DNA from: Capricornis sumatraensis
Taxonomy: Eukaryota > Chordata > Mammalia > Artiodactyla > Bovidae
Assembly: GCF_032405125.1 (NCBI RefSeq)
Contig: NC_091078.1
Location: 30,405,001-30,469,000, forward strand
Direction of reading: 5' to 3'
Length of the DNA: 64,000 bases
Within the stretch, counting starts at the first letter, position 1; each line of letters opens with the position of its first letter. The notes below the pieces were generated by a model, which ran no database searches, was not told the DNA's origin, and saw nothing but the letters and a program-made list of their open reading frames with translations. Shown in pieces: positions 56,351-64,000 of the stretch. The translations under genes and the position numbers were made by a program.

Positions 56351-58780
56351 CAAAATCAAGAGAACCACCTAATCATTTAATTTATTTGAGTGGAGACTGA
56401 GTAATGAGACCATGCCAGGGGATGTTAGTGAATTATATGTGGCACTGAGCCTCCTCTCTGAAACTGTCCTTTATAAGTAACTGCCCTCCTCTTAGCATCA
56501 TAGGGGAAAAAAGCTCATCTGGTCTCTTAACCATAATGGAGTGTAACAAAAACTGACAATAAGGGGGTTCTCTGTATGCTGGTCTTCTTCTGTCTTCCCC
56601 TGACTTGGCTGAGAGCTGGGCTAACACACAATGGAGCTTGCTCTCCCTAGTCCTTCCTCTGTGACTTTTCTGCTGAGCTGCCATGCCCCTTTCTAATGTT
56701 TCTTTTCTCCTTCCCTTTCAGTTAACTCAGCTTTTATGTATATGTCCATCACTGACTCTCTACCTACCAGCTAGGATGGCCTGGCTGTTTTCTAACATTC
56801 AAAGGAAGCTGCCTGCTCTGAATGTGTGACATTAGAGAATGGGTTTGATAAGTCCTTAAGAACAGTTGTTTATATTCTTTCAAAATTTCCTGGGTAATAA
56901 ACAGTTGTTTGAAAGTGAAGGGTAAAGTGGTATTTCATCAGCTTGCTCTCTGCTATGCCTGTGATGGCTCAAATCATATAACATTGCATTTCAACCTTTG
57001 TAAGGAGATCTCACCAGTCCAGGGCTACTGAGTGGGCTGAGTCACTTGCTTCCCTACTCAGTACCCAGGGCCCTACTCAATTCTAGCCCAGTTGGAACTC
57101 CACTGGTTGAATCTTTGAAACTCTGAGGCTGATTGAAGCTTCTAAGCCAACAAAAAGAGGCAAAGTGCCTTTGTACTTCAGCAAAGGAAATGTTCCAGTT
57201 CTTTTGCACTTTCCTAATGAAGGCTGGCCCAGCAGCCCTAGTGTCCCTGGCACACAGAGGGGGGTTGTAGGCAATAAAGGGGATTTGACTCTTTGGAGTC
57301 ACTCCTCTCTTCCCAGGACTTTTATATATGGCTTTCCAGCCATTGAGAGGTTCACTGCTCATTCACATTCCACAGCTTTGAATCTTGGGGAAAAAATTGT
57401 GTGTATTGATGAACTGCATCAGATGTTCCAATGCATCTCACACATGCCATGTCTCATTTACATCAATCCCTATCTAACTTCATTAATTTAGGTCACTTGA
57501 CTGGGCTTATAGGGATGTCAGTTTGCCATCTCAAACTTAATTTGTAAATTACAGGGCTAGGAAGATGTAAACTGTTCATCACTGTTGTTATTGCTGGAGT
57601 GAGTTAAAGTGCGTCACAGTATGAATTCAGGTATTAATTCTAGTACAATGCAATGCCTCCAGTAAGCTGCATGAAGGGAGTTTTACTTTTCCTCCTGACA
57701 TAATTTTAGAAAATGTGACATTTAAAAAATCTCAGGACAAAAGTTGCAAATTCCATCATGACTAGTTTTGTTAGATATCTGGATGTGGAAACTGAGGTAA
57801 GTAGAATTGCAAACAGCAACCCTGGAAGGAGCTTTGTGATTTGATCCTCAATCCTTGACTGTATAAATAAGCTATCAGGGACCCAGAGTAATTACTGGAT
57901 ATGACTCAGCTCAAAAGATGACAACAGTGTCCTCCTGATCATGTTAGAAATCTCCAAATATGCTAAATCCATTAGAATAATTATGGTACAGCATCTGAGT
58001 TGGCAAAGAAATAATGCAAAGTAAAAGACTGTTCTGATACCACTTAGAAGCATCTGGCCCTAATCAGACTTCAATTTTAGACACAGTCCTACCTAAAGCC
58101 TCCTATAATTAATTACATCAGAAGACAAAGAGTTATTTTTATGCAGAAAAAATTGGACTCAAGTAAAAGTTATTTTTAACACTTCATCTAATTACAAAGC
58201 TGAGCACAGTACCATGACTATTGAAACATGCTACAGATATAACAAAGAGAGTGAACAGAAATGAAAGATGATCTTGACTAGCTGCCAAGGTAAGCAAAGA
58301 TGAGGGGAATGATTCTCTTGATTAGAAGGGAAACTTAGGAAGCAGTAATTTCTTTTCAGAATGTTTACATACTGTGTTTGGTTAGATATTTTATTACGGG
58401 TTCATGTTAACTATGATATTGATTATTCCTTAGCATCATGTAGCTCATCTGAGCAATGAAGTGCATTTTTATTGCAAGTAACGTCAAGGAATATGGTCTC
58501 CCACTGAGAAAATAAACAGACAAACTTATTATTGGGTCAGGGAATGTGAATTTGAGCTAACAGACACAGAATCTAGACTTAGGTCCATATTCTTTCAGGC
58601 GATGTTTTCCTTCCCTGGGATAACACAAAACTGCATTATCATTGAGGAGGGAAATAGTAGCACTGACGAAAGAAGACCTAGGCAGAAACAATACCTTTTA
58701 AAGAGTGAAGCAAAAAAAAAATCTGTTATAATGAAAGAGAGCTCATAAGTCAGTCAACTATTTTGAGTTTTTGAAAAACA
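56351..58780. other. 2.4 kb with no recognised repeat or gene
   Basis: The longest non-repeat stretch in the window. Open frames at 57165-57491 (108 codons) and 57362-57054 (102 codons) overlap on opposite strands and have no recognisable domain. I saw no splice-site pair that would make them exons. Confidence 0.45.
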
Positions 58781-59155
58781 CAAAGAACTCTGGTTCATTT
58801 TTTATTTTTATTTATTTTTATCTTTACTTTATTTTACTTTACAATACTGCTTTGGTTTTGGCATACATTGACATGAATCCGCCATGGGTGTACATAAGCT
58901 CCCAAACATGAACCCCCCTCCCCCCTCCCACCCCACATCATCCCTCCGGATCATCCCTGTGCACCAGCCCCAAGCATCCAGCATCCTGCATCAAACATAG
59001 ACTGGCGATTTGTTTCTTACATGATAGTATGCATGTTTCAATGCCATTCTCCCAAATCATCCCACCCTCTCCCTCTCCCTCAGAGTCCAAAAGTCCGCTC
59101 TACACATCTGTGTCTCTTTTGCTGTCTTGCATATAGGGTTATCATTACCATCTTT

Positions 59156-59893
59156 CTAAATTCCATATATATGTGTTAGTATACTGTATTGGTGTTTTTC
59201 TTTCTGGCTTACTTCACTCTGTATAATCGGCTCCAGTTTCATCCATCTCATCAGAACTGATTCAAATGAATTCTTTTTAATAGCTGAGTAATACTCCATT
59301 GTGTATATATACCACAGCTTTCTTATCCATTCATCTGCTGATGGACATCTAGGTTGTTTCCATGTCCTGGCTATTATAAACAGTGCTGCGATGAACATTG
59401 GGGTACATGTGTCTCTTTCAATTCTGGTTTCCTTGGTGTGTATGCCCAGCAGTGGGATTGCTGGGTCATATGGCAGTTCTATTTGCAAATTTTTAAGGAA
59501 TCTCCACACTGTTCTCCATAGTGGCTGTACTAGTTTGCATCCCCACCAACAGTGTAAGAGGGTTCCCTTTTCTCCACACCCTCTCCAGCATTTATTGCTT
59601 GAAGACTTTTGCATTGCAGCCATTCTGACTGGTGTGAAGTGGTACCTCATTGTGGTCTTGATTTCCATTTCTCTAATAATGAGTGATGTTGAGCATCTTT
59701 TCATGTGTTTGTTAGCCACCTGTATGTCTTCTTTGGAGAAATGTCTATTTAGTTCTTTGGCCCATTTTTTGATTGGGTCATTTATTTTTCTGGAATTGAG
59801 CTGCATAAGTTGCTTGTATATTTTTGAGATTAGTTGTTTGTCAGTTGCTTCATTTGCTATTATTTTCTCCCATTCCGAAGGCTGTCTTTTCAC
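59156..59893 (-). pseudogene. L1 ORF2 C-terminus, uninterrupted
   Basis: 245 codons from an internal Met (the same frame extends a little upstream to the inversion point) to the natural ORF2 stop: MKRQPSEWEKIIANE, SKIYKQLMQLNSRK, KDMKRC-like HMKRCSTSLIIREM, the Cys-rich NKCWRGCGEKGTLLHCWWGC (residues about 98-117), LPYDPAIPLLGI, CPSADEWIRKLWYIYTMEYYSAIKK. The Cys/His block is the C-terminal motif of ORF2p needed for retrotransposition. No stop or frameshift in this half, which agrees with a young insertion. It is disconnected from the RT, so it is inert. Confidence 0.93.
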
Positions 59894-59972
59894 CTTGCTT
59901 ATATTTTCCTTTGTTGTGCAGAAGCTTTTAATTTTAATTAGATCTCATTTGTTTATTTTTGCTTTTATTTAA

Positions 59973-60681
59973 AATACTTAGGAATATATCTACCTAAAGA
60001 AACTAAAAACCTATATATAGAAAACTATAAAACACTGATGAAAAAAATCAAAGAGGACACTAATTGATGGAGAAATATACCATATTCACGGATCAGAAGA
60101 ATCAATATAGTGAAAATGAGTATACTACCCAAAGCAATCTACAGATTCAATGCAATCCCTATCAGCAGTATTTTTCACAGAACTAGAACAAATAATTTCA
60201 CAATTTGTATGGAAATACAAAAAACCTCGAATAGCCAAAGCAATCTTGAGGAAGAAGAATGGAACTGAAGGAATTGACTTGCCTGACTTCAGGCTCTACT
60301 ACAAAGCCACAGTCATCAAGACAGTATGGTACTGGCACAAAGACAGACATATAGATCATTGGAGCAAAATAGAAAGCCCAGAGATAAATCCACACACCTA
60401 TGGACACTTTATCTTTGACAAAGGAAGCAAGAATATACAATGGAGTAAAGACAAACTCTTTAACAAGTGGTGCTGGGAAAACTGGTCAACCACTTGTAAA
60501 AGAATGAAACTAGATCACTTTCTAACACCACACACAAAAATAAACTCAAAATGGATTAAAGATCTAAATGTAAGACCAGAAACTATAAAACTCCTAGAGG
60601 AGAACATAGGCAAAACACTCTCTGACATAAATCACAGCAGGATCCTCTATGATCTACCTCCCAGAATACTGGAAATAAAAG
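59973..60681 (+). pseudogene. Inverted L1 ORF2 segment after the RT palm
   Basis: Sense orientation: KYLGIYLPKETKNLYIENYKTLMKKI (about 59980-60050), a stop and a frame change near 60067-60160, then a long open frame with ELEQIISQFVWKYKKPRIAKAILRKKNG, LPDFRLYYKATVIKTVWYWHKDRHIDHW, NPHTYGHFIFDKGSKNIQWSKDKLFNKWCWENW and LLEENIGKTLSDIN. It precedes the C-terminal half on the ORF2 map and was inverted during insertion. Confidence 0.9.
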
Positions 60682-60691
60682 AAATCTGGTT

Positions 60692-61359
60692 TAGAGAAAA
60701 ACTTCAGCTTACTCTCAACTCTCAGTTACCTGTAGCAGGTTGAATAGATTTAATTTATCTAGTTTCTTTCTAATACACTGCTGCTGAAAAGCAGTCTGCC
60801 TACAAATCACAATCTTTCTAAACCTCAATTTCCTCATCCACTAAATAGTATAAATCAAGGTTATTCAGCATGAGAGGTAAGTGTAAAAAGCTAAACTGCA
60901 ATAAACAGTAATTTTAAATTTAAAAAAATTAAAAACTGTTTGATGAACAGACTGTTTTCTAAGACTCTGAACTGTCAGTATAGTTTCATTGTCTCTGGAA
61001 GTGATGGGAAGAACAGTTATTTTCTTATTCATTTAGTTACCCTTGCTGCCCAAGGAACAAACAACTTGAAAAAAGATATCTCTACTCAAGATGAGGGTTT
61101 GCACTAATCCAAGATATATTACTCACTGGAAAACGGAAGAGGGAGAAAGAGGTTGGAGCAAGTAATTTTCATGCTGTGAGCTAAAAACTTACTGTACTCT
61201 CAGTTTGACAGATCACCAAAGCTTCAGACATGGTTGTGTATAAATATGTTGTTATATAATTATAAATACCAGTGGCCAGTTGAGCAGCCGGGCAAAAGGC
61301 ATCACTCCACGAGCATGGACATTTTTATTTTGCTTTAAGTTCTTATTATTGTGCATCCA
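60692..61359. other. Intergenic with a possible MIR core
   Basis: AAACCTCAATTTCCTCATCCACTAAATAGTATAA at 60820-60853 resembles the MIR core. Nothing else is recognised in the rest. Confidence 0.4.
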
Positions 61360-61500
61360 TTATGTGTTCAACATACACATGTTGTTTAGGTGTGTATGTT
61401 TAGGTGTGTACTTTATATAACCCACCTGATTTAATTCTTGCCATTATACTATGGAAAGAATATTATTCTAATTTTTCATGTGAGGGAACTAACACAGAGG
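61360..61500 (+). mobile_element. MIR-type SINE fragment
   Basis: TATATAACCCACCTGATTTAATTCTTGCC, ATTATTCTAATTTTTCATGTGAGGGAACTAACACAGAGG follows the MIR/MIRb text. A small tandem GTTTAGGTGTGTA pair lies at 61384-61411. Confidence 0.55.
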
Positions 61501-62170
61501 CTAACCTGGATTCATGAGCAATTTTACAATGTAAAGCAGAGGTAGGTAGGCCAGTCAGGACTCCTTTGCATTAATCTAGTTGAGAGGAATTATTGGTCTG
61601 TGAGAAGGGAAAGTAGTTAATCTTTTGGAAAGATTCTATGATGTTGTTTTTGCCCTCAATAGCATTTTACAGATATCAATTAATCCAGTTAAATTGCAAC
61701 AGAATGTGCAAACATGTTTTTATGACTCATCTGGATCATATCTTGTACTTTCCCTTTAATAAATATGATTTATAAATACATTAAAAGCACTTGAATTCAG
61801 AGAGAATCTCCAAACCCCCACCTAGTCTCTATTTTAAACATCTTTAGATAGTGAAATTGAGAAATCTGCCTTGCAAATTGTTCTGCATCCTGACTGCCAG
61901 GACTTGCTTTTGGAAATCTGAATAAAACTCAGTCTTTGATAGGTGAGCATTATGTAGGCTCTGAAGGGATCACTATTATCTACTAAATGAAGATATCCAA
62001 TATAACATTGTTTTATTTAGCTGTTTCTTTTATACTCCCTCTTCTCTATACTAAAACATGTATACAAGAACGCATAAAATAGAACATATTTAAAATATAT
62101 ATTTCTCTGAACTCCATTTTGAAAAAAATGTATGACTTATCTGTGAGTTATACGGTTGGCCACAAAAAAC
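61501..62170. other. Intergenic, nothing recognised
   Basis: No family or gene named in about 0.67 kb. Confidence 0.4.
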
Positions 62171-62281
62171 ATTTCCTTCACTCACCTGATGCTTAAGTCA
62201 TTCTGCCCTCAAACAGGCTTCCAGTATCAAGAAGCCTCTTTGAGAGCAGAATGACTTTAGCATCAGGTGTGTGAAGGAAAT
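62171..62281. repeat. Near-perfect 50-bp inverted repeat, 11-nt loop
   Basis: Left arm 62171-62220 (starts ATTTCCTTCACTCACCTGAT) and right arm 62232-62281 (ends ATCAGGTGTGTGAAGGAAAT) are reverse complements at 46 of 50 positions. The loop is CCAGTATCAAG. The four mismatches are isolated, and pairing stops sharply outside the arms. Neither arm resembles any repeat I know, and the flank from 62318 on is an unrelated MER5A relic. If transcribed in either direction it would fold into a long hairpin of pre-miRNA size. Confidence 0.95.
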
Positions 62282-62317
62282 AATTTAGAGTGAAGCTTCT
62301 AAAACTTGACACTCCAG

Positions 62318-62436
62318 ATGTCATTTTGGACAAGACAATTCCCTGCTGTCAGGAGTTAGTTGTCCTATGCACTGTAAGATGTTCAGCATCATCCCTGACC
62401 TCTCCACAATAAATGTCAGGGGCAAATGCCCCCTCC
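62318..62436 (-). mobile_element. MER5A-type DNA transposon fragment, antisense
   Basis: ATGTCATTTTGGACAAGACAATTCC, GCACTGTAAGATGTTCAGCATC and CCCTGACCTCTCCACAATAAATG are the antisense of the right half of MER5A. It ends in CCCCTCCCC just before the BovB. Confidence 0.8.
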
Positions 62437-62440
62437 CCTT

Positions 62441-64000
62441 CAGTGATCACAGCCTTGTCATGGCAAACGGGCTTGCATAACTCAATGAAAGTATGAGCCA
62501 TGCCATGCAGGGCTGATGGATTGGTCATAGTGAAGAGTCCTGACAAAACACGGTGCTCTGGACGAGGAAATGGCAAACCACTCCAGTATTTTTGCTGGCA
62601 GAACCCCATGAACAGTATGAAAAGGCAAAAATATATGACACCAGAACTTGAGTCCCCCAGGTTGGAAGGTGTCCAATATGCTACTGGGCAAGTGCTGAAG
62701 GCAATTACTAATAGCTCCAGAAAGAATGAATCAGCTGGGCCAAAGCTGAAATGATGCTTAGTTGTAGATGTGTCTGGTAGAGGAAAAAAAAGACCAATGC
62801 TATAAAGAACAATACTGCATAGGAACCTGGAAGGTTAGGTCCATGAAGCAAGATATATTGGATGTGGCCAAGCACGATATGGGAAAAGTGAACATCAACA
62901 TCTTAGGAATCAGGGAACTAAATAAATGGAAATGGGTGAATTTAATTTAGATGGCCATTGTATCTACTACTGTGGGCAAGAATCCCTTAGAAGAAGTGGA
63001 GTAGTCCTCACAGTCAACAAAAGAGTCAGAAATGGAGTATATGGGTGCAATATCAAAAATGACAGAATGATCTTGGTATCTTTCCAGGAAAAACCATTCA
63101 ACATTATAGTAATCCAAGTCTATGACCCAATCACTGATGCTGAAGAAACTGAAGTTGAACGGTTCCATGTAGACCTACAAGAGAACTAACACCAAAAAGG
63201 ATGTCCTTTTTATCACAGAGGATTGGAATGCAAAAGTAAGAAGTCAAAAGATACCTGTTGTACAGGCAAGTTTGACCTTGGAGTACAAAATGAAGCAGGG
63301 TAAAGGCTAACAGTTTTTTCAAGAGAACACCATGGTCACAGCAAACACCCTCTTGCAACAACACAAGAGATGACTCTACACATGGACATCACCGGAAGAT
63401 CAATATCAAAACCAGACTGATATATTCTTTGCAACCAAAGATGGAGAAGCTCTATACAATCAGTGAAAACAAGACTGGAAGCTGACTGAAACTCAGATCA
63501 TGAGCTCCTAACTGCAAAACTCAGGCTTAAATTGAAAAAACGAGGGAAACCAGCAGACCTTTCAGATGTGACCTAAATGTATTTCTTATGATTATATAGT
63601 GGAGGTGATGAATAAATTCAAGGGATTATATCTGGTAGACAGAGTGTCTGAAGAACTATGGATGAAGGTTCTTAACACTACATAGCATGTGGTGATCAAA
63701 ACCATCCCAAAGAAAAAGAAATGCAAAAAGGCAAAGCGGTTGACTGAAGAGGCCTAACAAATAGCCAAAGAAGCAAGGGAGTAAGGGAAAGATATACTCA
63801 ACTGAATGCAGAGTTCCAGAGAATAGCAAGGAGAGATAAGAAGGCTTTCTTGAATGAATAATGCAAAGAAACAGAGGGAAAAAATAGAATGGGAAAGACT
63901 AGAGATTGCTTAAAGAAAATTGGAGAAATCAAGAAAACATTTCATGCAAGGATGGGCACAAAAAAGGACCTCAAAGAAATGGTAAAGACATAACAGAAGC
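62441..64000 (+). mobile_element. BovB LINE 5' part, runs off the window
   Basis: Includes the BovB 5' region (TCACAGCCTTGTCATGGCAA, GGGCTTGCATAACTCAATGAA, ACCCCATGAACAGTATGAAAAGG) that is mostly absent from the copy at 2.2 kb. The endonuclease and linker follow, up to GACATAACAGAAGC at the window end. It is probably close to 5'-complete. Substitutions and small indels are numerous. Confidence 0.93.
62845..63300 (+). pseudogene. BovB endonuclease domain, decayed
   Basis: Two frames carry the domain: ..DVAKHDMGKVNINILGIRELNKWKW ends at 62950, and 62926-63189 carries MEMGEFNLDGHCIYYCGQESLRRSGVV, NIKNDRMILVSFQEKPFNIIVIQVYDPITDAEETEVERFH and then a stop just after DLQEN. The DWNAKV block is still readable near 63220-63237. 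An inserted triplet-like AAATAA stretch near 62917-62925 and later stops inactivate it. Confidence 0.85.

Larger units (their letters stand above)
58797..60681 (-). mobile_element. Bovid-type L1 with 5' inversion (twin priming)
   Basis: The 3' part 58797-59972 is antisense (T/A-rich tail, 3' UTR with CTTTACAATACTGCTTTGG, then the ORF2 end). The 5' part 59973-60681 is sense ORF2 lying immediately upstream in the element. The first part ends with the complement of AAATAAAAGCAAAAATAAAC and the second ends with GGAAATAAAAG, so the two halves share that sequence and nothing is lost at the inversion. Flanks AAAGAACTCTGGTT (58782-58795) and AAAGAAATCTGGTT (60678-60691) are a 14-bp target-site duplication with one mismatch. 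Confidence 0.94.

Noticed and set aside
57054..57491. Overlapping 102- and 108-codon frames on opposite strands
   Set aside because: Mutually exclusive frames in unique DNA, with no recognisable domain and no convincing donor/acceptor sites. Treated as chance.
59301..59972. 223-codon plus-strand frame with hydrophobic stretches
   Set aside because: It is exactly antisense to the preserved L1 ORF2 C-terminus. Antisense ORF2 typically reads as a Phe/Leu-rich, membrane-like protein.
1..64000. Regularly spaced repeats suggesting a CRISPR array or a satellite
   Set aside because: The repeated text is dispersed BovB, L1 and SINE copies in both orientations with irregular spacing. No array of short direct repeats with spacers exists.

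Overview
The window looks like non-coding nuclear DNA from a ruminant, probably a bovid. It is dense in BovB (RTE-type) LINE copies, in Bov-tA and Bov-A SINEs, and in the 3' end of the bovid-type L1. BovB with Bov-A/Bov-tA is diagnostic of ruminants, and a CHR-type SINE at 14 kb fits Cetartiodactyla. Species cannot be fixed by eye. I found no convincing host gene, exon, tRNA, rRNA or CpG island. The long open frames are pieces of LINE ORFs, or their antisense or SINE shadows. Repeat names and ends come from recognising family sequence by eye; no database search was run.

Layout. 1-5.2 kb: an antisense BovB piece, about 1.2 kb of unrecognised DNA, then the most complete BovB (2195-5192). 5.5-11.3 kb: an L1 3' UTR split by a SINE, then a rearranged antisense L1 (6545-11335) carrying three SINEs and a short younger L1 tail. 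11.4-16.5 kb: old L1, BovB, an ERVL-like LTR, a CHR SINE, an MLT1-type LTR and MIRs. 16.5-18.6 kb: no repeat recognised. 18.6-22.2 kb: an old L1/HAL1-like relic abutting a BovB. 22-38 kb: scattered SINEs, MIR/L2 relics, L1 and BovB fragments, including a very small twin-primed L1 at 30.6 kb. 38.6-40.25 kb: the best preserved BovB reverse transcriptase. 43.3-43.98 kb: an ERVL internal relic split by a Bov-A SINE.

45-55.3 kb is the most layered part. Two BovB copies stand tail to tail (45067-47197). They are followed by a long antisense L1 (47200-55322) that has received three separate BovB insertions. 56.4-58.8 kb is the longest stretch without a recognised repeat. 58.8-60.7 kb is an L1 with a 5' inversion, and 62.44-64.0 kb is the 5' part of another BovB that runs off the window.

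How the parts relate: L1 and BovB are autonomous retrotransposons using target-primed reverse transcription. Bov-A/Bov-tA SINEs share their 3' end with BovB and are thought to borrow its machinery. Target-site duplications visible at many insertions give a relative order of events. The least explained structure is a near-perfect 50-bp inverted repeat with an 11-nt loop at 62171-62281, which belongs to no repeat family I recognise.
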